From Mumia flava (GTDB lineage: Bacteria; Actinomycetota; Actinomycetes; Propionibacteriales; Nocardioidaceae): a DNA stretch of 64,000 nt. Each line of letters starts with the position of its first letter. Position 1 is the first letter of the stretch. Made by a program: the position numbers and the translations under genes. The stretch is from contig NZ_PGEZ01000001.1 in NCBI RefSeq assembly GCF_002797495.1, positions 2,914,001 through 2,978,000 on the forward strand, read 5' to 3'. Of this stretch, positions 1 to 8,358 are shown piece by piece. The notes beneath the pieces were generated by a model. The model saw only the letters and a program-made list of their open reading frames with translations, did no database searches and had not been told where the DNA came from.

Positions 1-1239
1 CAGCGTCGCGCCCTCGGCCTTGAGACCGGCAGCGAGCTCGAGCACGAGCAGCATCGCCGAGATCCCGTCCTTGTCCCGCGCGACGGCGGGCGCCACGGCG
101 TACCCGAGCGCCTCCTCGTACCCGAACGCCAGCTCCGGCACCCGACCGATCCACTTGAACCCGGTCAGGGTCTCGGCGTACGGCCGGTCGTACGCGGCGG
201 CGAGGCGGCCCAGCATCGACGCGGACACGATCGTGGTCGCGTACGTCCCCGGCGTGCCGCGGCGCAGCAGGTGGTCGGCGAGCAGGATGCCGACCTCGTC
301 GCCGGACAGCTGGTGCCAGCCGGTCGCCGTCGGCACCGCGACCGCGCAGCGGTCGGCGTCGGGGTCGTTCGCGATCGCGACGTCGGCCCCGACGGCGTCG
401 CCGAGGGCGAGCAGGAGGTCGGTCGCGCCGGGCTCCTCGGGGTTCGGGAACGACACGGTCGGGAACTCGGGGTCGGGCTCGGCCTGCTCGGCGACCTCGT
501 GCACCGGCGCGTACCCCGCTGCCTGCACGACCCGGCGGACGGTGCGCGACCCGACGCCGTGCATCGCGGTGTACGCGACGACGAGGTCGCGCGGGGTCGT
601 CGGGTCCGCGAGCGCCGCGACCGCGTCGGCGTACGCGGAGGTGATCTCGTCGCCGAGCACCTCGTACGCGTCGGAGCGGGGGAGCGCGTCGACGGGTCCG
701 GCCGCGGCGATCGCGTCGGCGATGTCGGCGTCGGCGGGCGGGACGATCTGGGAGCCGTCGCCGAGGTAGACCTTGTAGCCGTTGTCGCGGGGCGGGTTGT
801 GCGACGCGGTGACCACGACGGCGGCGTCCGCCCCGAGGTGCCGGATCGCGAAGGCGACCACCGGCGTCGGGGTCGCGCGGTCGAGCAGCAGCGCCCGGAC
901 CCCCGCGCCGGCGGCGATCTGCGCCGTGTCGCGCGCGAACGTCGCGGAGTTGTGCCGGGCGTCGTAGCCGATCACGAGGGTCGGGGTGTCGTGGCGTGCG
1001 CGCAGGTACGCGGACAGCCCCGCCGCGGCCTGCGCGACCACGACGCGGTTCATCCGGGTCGGCCCGGCGCCGAGCGGGCCGCGCAGGCCCGCGGTGCCGA
1101 ACTCGAGCCGCCCCCCGAACCGCTCCGCCAAGGCGTCGTCGTCGCCGTCGTCCAGCAGCGCCTGCAGCTCGGCGCGGGTCTGCGGATCGGGGTCCTGGGC
1201 CAGCCACTGCTCGGCGGCGCGGCGCACCTGCTCGCTCAC
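1..1239 (-). CDS. pmmB: Phosphomannomutase/phosphoglucomutase (3' end outside window)
   Basis: Alpha-D-phosphohexomutase that interconverts hexose 1- and 6-phosphates. The reading frame is open from a GTG at 1239 to the window edge (413 codons seen, C-terminus missing). Near the N-terminus the family motif FGTAGLRGPLGAGPTRMN is present, and further on the catalytic phosphoserine loop TASHNPPRDNGYKVY can be read. It starts 7 bases after the purine nucleoside phosphorylase stop, so the two are probably one operon making and using pentose and hexose 1-phosphates. The pair matches the mycobacterial deoD-pmmB neighbourhood. A second, distinct phosphohexomutase lies near 58.7 kb. The symbol is by synteny; substrate preference cannot be read from the sequence. 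Confidence 0.9.
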   Translation of the reverse strand, partial: MSEQVRRAAEQWLAQDPDPQTRAELQALLDDGDDDALAERFGGRLEFGTAGLRGPLGAGPTRMNRVVVAQAAAGLSAYLRARHDTPTLVIGYDARHNSATFARDTAQIAAGAGVRALLLDRATPTPVVAFAIRHLGADAAVVVTASHNPPRDNGYKVYLGDGSQIVPPADADIADAIAAAGPVDALPRSDAYEVLGDEITSAYADAVAALADPTTPRDLVVAYTAMHGVGSRTVRRVVQAAGYAPVHEVAEQAEPDPEFPTVSFPNPEEPGATDLLLALGDAVGADVAIANDPDADRCAVAVPTATGWHQLSGDEVGILLADHLLRRGTPGTYATTIVSASMLGRLAAAYDRPYAETLTGFKWIGRVPELAFGYEEALGYAVAPAVARDKDGISAMLLVLELAAGLKAEGATL

Positions 1240-1246
1240 GGCCCGC

Positions 1247-2062
1247 TCAGATCCTCGGCATCACGCGCGCGAGGAGCTCGCCGACCTCCTCCGCGGCGTG
1301 GGCGCCGGCGGCCAGCACCTCCTCGTGGTTCAACGGCTCGCCGGTGATCCCGGCGGCGAGGTTCGTGACGAGTGAGATGCCGAGCACCTCCAGGCCGGCC
1401 TCGCGGGCCGCGATCGCCTCGAGCACGGTCGACATCCCGACCAGGTCGCCCCCCATCGTGCGGATCATCCGGATCTCCGCAGGGGTCTCGTAGTGCGGCC
1501 CGGGCAGCTGGACGTAGACGCCCTCGTCGAGGGTCGGGTCCACCTCGCGGCACAGCGCCCGCAGCCGGGAGGAGTACAGGTCGGTGAGGTCCACGAACGT
1601 CGCACCGCGCAGCGGCGAGGTCGCGGCCATGTTGATGTGGTCCGAGATCAGCACCGGCGTGCCCGGGCTCCAGGTCTCGTGGAGGCCGCCGCATCCGTTC
1701 GTCAGCACCACGGCGTGGCAGCCCGCCGCCGCAGCGGTCCGCACGCCGTGCACCACGCGGTCGACGCCGTGCCCCTCGTACAGGTGGGTCCGCCCGAGGA
1801 ACACCAGCGCGCGGGTGTCGCCGATCCGCACGGAGCGGACCTTCCCGCCGTGGCCGGCGACCGCCGGGACGAGGAAGCCCGGGAGCTCCGCGGTGGCGAT
1901 CTCGTGCTCGGGCTCGCCGAGCGCGTCCGCGGCGGGCATCCAGCCCGAGCCCAGCACGAGCGCGACGTCGTGGTCGCCCCCGGTCCGCTCCCGCAGCTCG
2001 GCGGCGGCCGCGCGGGCGAGGTCGTCGGGGGAGTACGCAGACAGGCCGGGGTCGATGCTCAC
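1247..2062 (-). CDS. punA: Purine nucleoside phosphorylase (trimeric PNP family)
   Basis: Cytoplasmic purine salvage enzyme that splits purine (deoxy)nucleosides with phosphate into base and (deoxy)ribose 1-phosphate. The 271-residue protein has the usual length of the trimeric family. It carries the early phosphate loop LVLGSGWMP, the purine-site run [14 protein letters not shown] and [14 protein letters not shown], and a late SLVTNLAAG motif. The GTG start is chosen because a -10 like TAGGGT lies six bases upstream, the arrangement expected for a leaderless mRNA. It leads the operon with the phosphohexomutase and is divergent from a TetR gene. M. tuberculosis calls the orthologue deoD. Confidence 0.93.
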   Translation of the reverse strand: MSIDPGLSAYSPDDLARAAAAELRERTGGDHDVALVLGSGWMPAADALGEPEHEIATAELPGFLVPAVAGHGGKVRSVRIGDTRALVFLGRTHLYEGHGVDRVVHGVRTAAAAGCHAVVLTNGCGGLHETWSPGTPVLISDHINMAATSPLRGATFVDLTDLYSSRLRALCREVDPTLDEGVYVQLPGPHYETPAEIRMIRTMGGDLVGMSTVLEAIAAREAGLEVLGISLVTNLAAGITGEPLNHEEVLAAGAHAAEEVGELLARVMPRI

Positions 2063-2068
2063 CGCGTC

Positions 2069-2090
2069 ACCCTAACGCAGGCGCTACTGT
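2069..2090. promoter_or_regulatory. Back-to-back leaderless promoters for PNP and TetR
   Basis: On the minus strand TAGGGT (2069-2074) sits six bases before the GTG of the PNP gene. On the plus strand TACTGT (2085-2090) sits six bases before the GTG of the tetR gene. In both, a TANNNT -10 box would place transcription start on the first base of the start codon. The -10 boxes are only 10 bases apart, so a repressor bound here could block both genes. Confidence 0.6.
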
Positions 2091-2096
2091 GACGCG

Positions 2097-2693
2097 GTGC
2101 CCAAGATCATCGGCGAGAACCTCGCCCAGCACCGCGCCGCGACCCGGCGCCGGCTGCTCGACGCCTTCGGTGCTCTGCTGGCCGAGCGGGGGTACGACCA
2201 GATCCGCCTCAGCGACGTCGCGGCACGCGCCGGGGTGGGCCGCACGGCCGTCTACAACCACGTCGCCGACAAGGAGGCGCTGGCCCTCGAGTTCGCGATG
2301 GACGAGACCCAGCGGTACGTCGACGCGGTCGAGCAGGCCCTGTCGCAGGCCGACGGCCCCGTCGACCAGCTGCGGACGTACGTCCGGATGCACTTCGCGC
2401 TCTCCCGCGACCTGCACACGGGGCTGGGGCCTCGGCTCGCGTCGTTCCTGTCGCCGGAGGCGCTGGGCCAGATGCGCGAGCACGTCGTCCTGGTCGAGGA
2501 GCTGCTCGCCCGCGTCCTCGCGGGCGGCCGGGACCTCGGGACGTTCGAGATCGACGACCTGCGGCTGACGACCGGACTCGTGATCGCGTGCCTCCAGGGC
2601 CGGCAGGTCCCGGACGCCGACGGCCCGGAGCGCGAAGCCGCGGTCGAGATGACCGAGCGGTTCGTGCTCCGGGCCGTCGGGGTTCAGCCCTGA
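2097..2693 (+). CDS. TetR/AcrR-family transcriptional regulator
   Basis: DNA-binding regulator of 198 residues. Residues about 12-60 form the TetR helix-turn-helix, with LLDAFGALLAERGYDQIRLS followed by DVAARAGVGRTAVYNHVADK. The C-terminal ligand-binding part shows no motif that reveals the effector. It is divergent from the PNP-phosphohexomutase operon with 34 bases between start codons, so it may control that operon and itself; this is inference. The convergent gene downstream ends 13 bases away. Start chosen at GTG because of the TACTGT box six bases upstream. Confidence 0.9.
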   Translation: MPKIIGENLAQHRAATRRRLLDAFGALLAERGYDQIRLSDVAARAGVGRTAVYNHVADKEALALEFAMDETQRYVDAVEQALSQADGPVDQLRTYVRMHFALSRDLHTGLGPRLASFLSPEALGQMREHVVLVEELLARVLAGGRDLGTFEIDDLRLTTGLVIACLQGRQVPDADGPEREAAVEMTERFVLRAVGVQP

Positions 2694-2706
2694 GGGCGGC
2701 TGCTCG

Positions 2707-4215
2707 TCAGCGCTTCACCTTGATCTTCAGGGTCTTCGCCGACTTCTGGTGCGTGCCGTTGCCCAGGTAGACGACCGTGACCTTGTAGGTGCCCTTCTTC
2801 CGCAGACGCGGCAGCGTGACCTTGGCCGAGCCCGAGCGGACCTTGCGCGTGAACGACTTCTTCACGCCCTTGCCGCGGACGGCGACCTTGACCTTGCCGG
2901 CGGCCTTCGGGGTGCCGGCGACCGTCACCTTCAGCTTGCCCTTGGCCTTGCGCTTCGGCTTCTTCGCGACCTTGACCTTGGTCTTCGTCGGCGCCTTGAA
3001 GACGCTGAGGACACGGGTGCCGGACGTCGCGTCGGCGACCAGCGCGTTCGTCGAGTCGAAGGACGCCTTCAGCTGGTGGCGGCCCACGCCGAGGCGCGAC
3101 GGGAGACGGAACGTCGCCTTGCCGTTCTTCGCGACGGCCTTCGTGCCGAGACGGCGCTTGCCGTCGTACAGGGCGACCTTGCCGGTGACGTCACCGGGCG
3201 AGGTCACCACGACGTTGGCGTTGACCGTACGACCGAACGGCTTGCGGGCGGGCGCCGTCACCTTGACCTTCGCAGTGTGCTGCTCGAAGGTGACCGGGCT
3301 GTAGGTCTCGTAGGAGGCGACGGTCATCCCGTGCGCACCGATCGTGTAGACGCCGTACTCGCCGGCGTCGGAGATCGCGTCGGCCGCCGCCTTGCTGATC
3401 TCGAGCGTGGTGCTCCACCCGCCGGTCGCGGAGATCTGCGCCTTCTGGATCCACGCGGCGTCGGCGAACGCGTCGGCGGCGAGCGTCACGCCCGCCGACG
3501 GCTTCCACGGGTGCGGGAGCCGGCCGTACGCGGCGTAGAGGCCGACGTTGCCCGCGGCGGGGTCGAAGCCGGTCCCGGTGACCGTGATCTCCTGCGAGCC
3601 GTCGACCGAGAACGTGCTCTCGCTCAGCGTCACGGTCGGCTCGACGAAGGCGATGGGGGTGTAGGTCTCGTACAGCGGCTGGCTCGCGCCCCCGCCGGCG
3701 TAGGTGTACACGCCGTAGTTGCCGCTGTCGGCGACCGCGTCGATCGCCGCCTTGTCGACGGTGAAGGTCGTGCTGAACGAGCCGTCGGCGCCGAGCTCGA
3801 TCGCGCCGGCGGCGGCGCCGCCGATCGTGGCCATGTCGTCGGCCATCACGGCCCACCGGGTGGTGTCGAAGCGGCCGCGCGAGCCGCCCTCCGAGGGCTT
3901 CCACACGTCGGCGAACCGCCCCAGCACCACGTACGTGCCCGAGGGCTTGCCGGCCAGCGGGGGACGGGTCCCCGTGGCCAGCGCCGGATCGAAGCCGGTC
4001 CCGGTCACGGTGACCTCGGCGGTGCCGTTCGGGAAGAACTCCGTGCGGCTCAGGGTGACGGCCGGTGACGCCTCCTCTGCGGTCACGGCGGCAGAGGGAC
4101 CGCTTGCGGGGGTGGCGGAGGCTGGGGCGGCGACGGCCAGCAGACCCGCCGCGAGCGACGTGGCGGCGACGCCGGCCACGGCGCGCGACAGGCGCCGGGT
4201 GAGGGTCGAGGACAT
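2707..4215 (-). CDS. Secreted two-repeat heme-locus protein with Ig-like tail
   Basis: 502-residue exported protein, last gene of the heme operon. Residues 1-35 are a signal peptide ending at ASA. Residues about 50-190 and 192-312 are two copies of a domain that starts with TVTGTGFDPA and ends with an ETYxPxxF motif; the second copy contains YTIGAHG. Residues about 315-405 resemble a bacterial Ig-like domain, and about 405-502 form a second, very Lys-rich Ig-like domain. There is no C-terminal membrane anchor, unlike its two upstream neighbours, so it is probably released or wall-bound through its basic tail. The gene starts 89 bases after the htaA stop, with GGAG before the ATG. A role in heme capture is inferred from context and from the domain shared with the 6431-7552 gene. 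Confidence 0.75.
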   Translation of the reverse strand: MSSTLTRRLSRAVAGVAATSLAAGLLAVAAPASATPASGPSAAVTAEEASPAVTLSRTEFFPNGTAEVTVTGTGFDPALATGTRPPLAGKPSGTYVVLGRFADVWKPSEGGSRGRFDTTRWAVMADDMATIGGAAAGAIELGADGSFSTTFTVDKAAIDAVADSGNYGVYTYAGGGASQPLYETYTPIAFVEPTVTLSESTFSVDGSQEITVTGTGFDPAAGNVGLYAAYGRLPHPWKPSAGVTLAADAFADAAWIQKAQISATGGWSTTLEISKAAADAISDAGEYGVYTIGAHGMTVASYETYSPVTFEQHTAKVKVTAPARKPFGRTVNANVVVTSPGDVTGKVALYDGKRRLGTKAVAKNGKATFRLPSRLGVGRHQLKASFDSTNALVADATSGTRVLSVFKAPTKTKVKVAKKPKRKAKGKLKVTVAGTPKAAGKVKVAVRGKGVKKSFTRKVRSGSAKVTLPRLRKKGTYKVTVVYLGNGTHQKSAKTLKIKVKR

Positions 4216-4304
4216 GGGTGGTGCTCCTTACTTCATCAGGTGGACGACCGCGTCAGTCCGGTCGCACGTTGGGGTGGGTCGGTCGGTCGTGGGGCGGCTG
4301 GGGT

Positions 4305-6431
4305 TCACGGGCTCGGGCGCCGGGTGAGCAGCCGGGAGCCGATGGTCACGGCGACAGCACCGACTGCCATGGCGGCCCCGGCCCACCAGGGCCACGAGGC
4401 CGGCGGTGCAGCGGGCGTCGTCGCGGCGACCGGTTGGATCCCTTCCGTGGTGCCGACCGGGACCGCGGCGCCGACGACCGTGTCGGAGGCGGTGCCGGTC
4501 GACAGCGGCGCGGGAGCCGCCGCGCCGACCGCGGGCGCCGGTGCGGGGGAGGCTGCTCCCGTCGGAGCCGCGGTCGTCGCGGGCGAGGAGGTGGTGCCCC
4601 CGGCGGAGCCGTCCGCGGGGTCGTCGTCGTCGGCAGGCACCTTCGCGGGGGTCGAGGCCTCGTAGCTCACGGTGACCGGCAGCGGGGCCTTGAAGCGGTC
4701 GGTCGACGACCCGGTGCTGTAGAAGAACGCCGCGGTCCCGATCTTCTCGACGAACCGCAGGAACGAGGACGGGAACGCGCCCCATCCGTCGGCGGAGCGG
4801 TTCTGCGCGATCGAGCCGCTCGGCGCGGAGTAGCGCACCCCTGCGTACGACGGGCGGGCGGAGAAGCCGCGGCTGCGCTCCAGCGAGACCCGACCGAGGT
4901 TCGCGAGGCGGACCGATCGCGGCGCGACCGGTTCCCAGACGCTGGTGTCGTCCCGGTCGGAGGCGTACCCGCTCAACGTCGCGTCGATCCGGCCGACGCC
5001 GTCGCGGACCTTCAGGACCGGGTCGGAGACCGAGAAGAAGGACATCCCGGAGTAGAGCAGGACCGTGAACGTTCCCGTCCAGCGCACGGTGGCCTTTCTG
5101 CGCTTCACGTCCACGGTGCCGCTGCCGCCGTCGAGGACGACCTGGTGGTCGGAGAAGACACCGCTGCTCGCCGACGTCAGGGCACCGCCGTCGGGGGCAG
5201 TGCTCAGGCCCTTCCAGGTCGCGAGGCGGTACGTGCCGGCAGACGTCGCCTTCTCGATCCGGACGTCGCCGTCGTGGGCCGACCAGTCCCGCTCGTGGAT
5301 CGTCTCGCCGCCACGACCGGGGTCGGGCACCGAGCCGGCGGAGAAGAAGTTGTACGTGCCCGGGGCGTGCGCGGCGTTGTTGGTCTCGTTCGAGACACCC
5401 CATCGGAGCTGGGCGTCGTCGACGGTGAAGGTGCCGCTGGCGGTGCCACCCCCGCCCGTGCCGCTGCCGGGGGACGTGGGCGTGGTCGGTGTCGGGCCGG
5501 TCGGCTCCGGCGCCGTCGGTGTCGGGTCGGTCGGCTCCGGCTCCTCGGGGTCGACCACGACGTCCCCGGCGAGGGTCCAGGCGAGCTCGATCGGCAGGGG
5601 CGCCTTGTACGCGTCGACGGACGAGCCCGTGCTGTACCAGTACTCCGCGGAACCGGCGACGGTCTGGAAGTCGAGGAACGACTGCGGCCAGGCACCCCAG
5701 CCGCTCTGCGACCGGTTCTGCGGCGTGCTGACCCCCGTCGCGGCGACCCCGGCGTAGTCCGGTGTGACGACGGTGCCGTCGTCGCCGACCGAGACGCCCG
5801 ACAGCGTCGCCATGGTCACCGTGCGAGGGCTGACCGGGTTCCAGGCGTTCGGGTCGCTCTGCGACGAGCCGTAGCCGGACAGCGTCGCGGTCAACGTCCC
5901 CGTGCCGTTGGAGCGGACGGAGAGGACGGGGTCGCTGACCACGAAGAACGTCATCCCGGAGTAGGCCACGGCGCTGAACGTCCCGTCCCAGGTGACCTCC
6001 GCGCGGCCACTGGTCGGGTCGACCCAGCCGGAGGCGTCGTCGAGGACGACCTGGTGGTCGGAGAACACGCCGTTGGTCGCCGGGCGGGTCGAGACGCCGT
6101 TCGCGTCGGTGGTGAGCCCGGCCCAGGTCGCGAGGCCGTACGACCCGTCGGCCCGCCGCTTCTCGATCCGGACGCCCGGGGCGCTCGCCGACCAGTCCGA
6201 CCGCGGCACCTCCTGGCCCGGGCCGCCCGGGTCGGGCACCTCTCCCGCGGAGAGGAAGTTGTAGGTCCCCGGTGCGAACGCGGCGTTGTTCGCCTCGTTC
6301 GACAGCCCCCAGCGCAGCGTGGCCGAGGTGACCTCGCGCGCGGTCGTCGCCGACTCCTCGCCCCAGGCGACCGCCCACGGGACGGTCAGGGCGACGAGCG
6401 CGGCGCAGACGGCGACGACGATCCTGCGCAT
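4305..6431 (-). CDS. htaA: HtaA-type cell-surface heme-binding protein, two HtaA domains
   Basis: 708-residue surface protein expected to bind heme outside the membrane and pass it to HmuT. An N-terminal signal peptide (residues 1-24) is followed by two homologous domains, about residues 35-270 and 335-575. Each starts LRWGxSNExNNA and contains GTYNF, a VFSDHQVVLD strand and YSGMxFFxVSDPVL. A Pro/Thr-rich linker (about 285-325) separates them. An Ala/Pro-rich stretch leads to a C-terminal membrane helix followed by RRPSP. The ATG overlaps the preceding stop by one base (TGATG). The two-domain HtaA architecture is known from Corynebacterium; heme ligands cannot be assigned with certainty here. 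Confidence 0.87.
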   Translation of the reverse strand: MRRIVVAVCAALVALTVPWAVAWGEESATTAREVTSATLRWGLSNEANNAAFAPGTYNFLSAGEVPDPGGPGQEVPRSDWSASAPGVRIEKRRADGSYGLATWAGLTTDANGVSTRPATNGVFSDHQVVLDDASGWVDPTSGRAEVTWDGTFSAVAYSGMTFFVVSDPVLSVRSNGTGTLTATLSGYGSSQSDPNAWNPVSPRTVTMATLSGVSVGDDGTVVTPDYAGVAATGVSTPQNRSQSGWGAWPQSFLDFQTVAGSAEYWYSTGSSVDAYKAPLPIELAWTLAGDVVVDPEEPEPTDPTPTAPEPTGPTPTTPTSPGSGTGGGGTASGTFTVDDAQLRWGVSNETNNAAHAPGTYNFFSAGSVPDPGRGGETIHERDWSAHDGDVRIEKATSAGTYRLATWKGLSTAPDGGALTSASSGVFSDHQVVLDGGSGTVDVKRRKATVRWTGTFTVLLYSGMSFFSVSDPVLKVRDGVGRIDATLSGYASDRDDTSVWEPVAPRSVRLANLGRVSLERSRGFSARPSYAGVRYSAPSGSIAQNRSADGWGAFPSSFLRFVEKIGTAAFFYSTGSSTDRFKAPLPVTVSYEASTPAKVPADDDDPADGSAGGTTSSPATTAAPTGAASPAPAPAVGAAAPAPLSTGTASDTVVGAAVPVGTTEGIQPVAATTPAAPPASWPWWAGAAMAVGAVAVTIGSRLLTRRPSP

Positions 6432-7552
6432 CAGTGGGCTCCTGCCTGGAGTCGGGGGCGACGGGACCGGCGGACCCGGAGGACGGCGACGACCAGGGCG
6501 CCGAGCAGCAGCGCCGCCCCGGCGGCGAGGAACAGCCAGGAGGCGGTCGTGGGACCCGTGTCGGCTGCGGCGGTCTCGGTGACCTCGGTCTCGACCGTGG
6601 CCGGGGCGACCGCGAAGGCGATCTCGGGCGCCGCGCCGCTCGCCGCGCCGGTCAGCCGCAGCACGTGCGTCCCGGGCTCGATCCCGGCGGGCAGCTGCAG
6701 CACGCCGGCGATCTCGCCCGATGCGCCCGCGCCGAGCGGGCCGACCGCGGCGACGCCGTCGTCGAGCACGGCGACGACCTGCTCGCCGGGGGTGAAGCCG
6801 GAGCCGGTGAACGCGAGCACCCGGCCCACGGCTGCGGTCGACCGGTCGACGGCGACCTTCGGCTTGCCGGCCGGCTTCGGGGCTACGGTCGCGGCCTCGG
6901 TCGGTACGGCCGTCGCGGCGGCGGACCCGCCGTCGGTCTCGGAGCCCGCGGAGGCCGACCCGCCGCTCGCGGTGCCGCTGAACGTGACCGGGGTGAACGT
7001 CTCGTTGTTGGCGTTGGTGATCCCGTGCGCACCGATGGTGATGACACCGCACGTGACCTGCGTGCAGTCCACCTCGACGCTGCTGCCCGATGCGTCGACG
7101 GAGGTGAATCGTGGTCCGGGGACGCTCACGGTGACGCTCCAGCCACCCGATCCGCTCATCACGTCGTTCGCCGACGAGGCGGTCTCGGCGCCCGGGAACG
7201 CGACGAAGCGCTGGTGGCCGGCGTTCGACGCGTCGCGGGAGTCCGGCACGTAGCGGTAGTCCGTCCCGGACGAGCCCCCGCGCGAGGGCGCCCAGGAGCC
7301 GCCGGTCGGGTCCGAGACCCAGCCGAATGCGACGTAGATCCCGCCGGCGCCGCCCTTGACCGCCTGGAACCCGCGGCCGCTGACCGCGAGCGTCGTCGGG
7401 CCTGAGGCGCTGGCGGTGGAGCCGCCGTCGGTGTTCGTGACGGTCACACGGGCCGCGCCCTGCGCCGACCCGGCGAGGACGACCGGACTCAGGCCGGCGA
7501 GCACGAGGACGGCAGCAGTGAGCAGGCGGGCCGGGGTACGGGTGCGGTTCAT
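6431..7552 (-). CDS. Membrane-anchored accessory surface protein of the heme operon
   Basis: 373-residue exported protein: signal peptide (about 1-33, ending AQG-A), an N-terminal domain of about 150 residues, an acidic/Ala-rich linker, a second small beta domain (about 220-310), and a C-terminal membrane helix followed by an Arg-rich tail. The first domain matches the repeats of the gene at 2707-4215: GRGFQA, a GGIYVAFGWV strand, ITIGAHG and ETFTPVTF. It has a close Cys pair (DCTQVTC) that could be a disulfide. It is translationally coupled to hmuV upstream (ATGA overlap) and to htaA downstream. Probably a heme-relay or anchor protein; function is inference from context. Confidence 0.75.
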   Translation of the reverse strand: MNRTRTPARLLTAAVLVLAGLSPVVLAGSAQGAARVTVTNTDGGSTASASGPTTLAVSGRGFQAVKGGAGGIYVAFGWVSDPTGGSWAPSRGGSSGTDYRYVPDSRDASNAGHQRFVAFPGAETASSANDVMSGSGGWSVTVSVPGPRFTSVDASGSSVEVDCTQVTCGVITIGAHGITNANNETFTPVTFSGTASGGSASAGSETDGGSAAATAVPTEAATVAPKPAGKPKVAVDRSTAAVGRVLAFTGSGFTPGEQVVAVLDDGVAAVGPLGAGASGEIAGVLQLPAGIEPGTHVLRLTGAASGAAPEIAFAVAPATVETEVTETAAADTGPTTASWLFLAAGAALLLGALVVAVLRVRRSRRPRLQAGAH

Positions 7553-8358
7553 CGCGGCACCTCCAGGCGGTGCGGACGGAGCGGGGTGACCAGCAGGTCG
7601 CCGGTCCGGGGATGCACGAAGACGTCGACCGGGTAGCCGTAGACGTCCTCGATCAGGTCGGCTCGCAGCACGTCGGCGGGCGGCCCGTCGGCGCGGACCC
7701 GTCCGTCGGCGAGAACACAGACGCGGTCGGCGTACGCGGCGGCGAGCGAGAGGTCGTGCAGCACGGCGACGACCGCGTGCCCCGTGTCGGCCAGCCGCCG
7801 GGCCTCGGAGAGCAGGGCCTCCTGGTGGGCGATGTCGAGCGCGGCGGTCGGTTCGTCGAGCAGCACGATGGGCGTCTCCTGCGCGATCGTCCGGGCGAAC
7901 GACGTCCGCGCCTTCTCGCCCCCGGACAGCGTCGGGAAGCGGCGGCGAGCCAGGTGCTCGACGTCGGTACGGCGCATCGCGTCGGCGACGACCGCCTCGT
8001 CCGCGTCCTCCTCGTCGCGGCCGTACCACGGGGCACGCCCCATCGCGACCACCTCGACGACGGTGAAGGGGAAGGACAGCCGGTGCTCCTGGAGCAGGAC
8101 GCTGCGCCGTCGCGAGAGCTCGCCCGACCTGCGCAGCGTGATCGGCTCGCCGTCGAGGAGGACGCGGCCCGCGGTCAGGTCCACGTCGCCGGCCAGCACG
8201 CCGAGCAGCGTCGACTTGCCGGCGCCGTTCGGGCCGACGAGCGCGAGCATCTCGCCCGCCCGTACGTCCAGGTCGACCTCGTCGACGACGGTCACGCCGT
8301 CGTACGAGACCTGCGCCCCGAGCACCTGCAGCGGGGGCCGGTGCGCCGACGCGCTCAT
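7549..8358 (-). CDS. hmuV: Heme ABC transporter ATPase
   Basis: 269-residue ATPase that powers heme import through HmuU. Walker A is GPNGAGKST, the signature is LSGGEKA and Walker B with catalytic Glu is IVLLDEPTAALD, followed by the His switch in VVAVLHDLS. Length and the divergent Q-loop region (LLQEHRLSFPFTV) fit the FecE/HmuV family. The ATG overlaps the hmuU stop (ATGA), and the stop overlaps the ATG of the next gene in the same way, so the genes are translationally coupled. Confidence 0.93.
   Translation of the reverse strand: MSASAHRPPLQVLGAQVSYDGVTVVDEVDLDVRAGEMLALVGPNGAGKSTLLGVLAGDVDLTAGRVLLDGEPITLRRSGELSRRRSVLLQEHRLSFPFTVVEVVAMGRAPWYGRDEEDADEAVVADAMRRTDVEHLARRRFPTLSGGEKARTSFARTIAQETPIVLLDEPTAALDIAHQEALLSEARRLADTGHAVVAVLHDLSLAAAYADRVCVLADGRVRADGPPADVLRADLIEDVYGYPVDVFVHPRTGDLLVTPLRPHRLEVPR

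Noticed and set aside
4218-7253. A 1011-codon open frame on the plus strand across the heme locus
   Set aside because: It is antisense to htaA and its neighbour, is extremely Arg/Gly-rich, and shows no family motif; it exists because GC-rich genes leave few stop codons in other frames.
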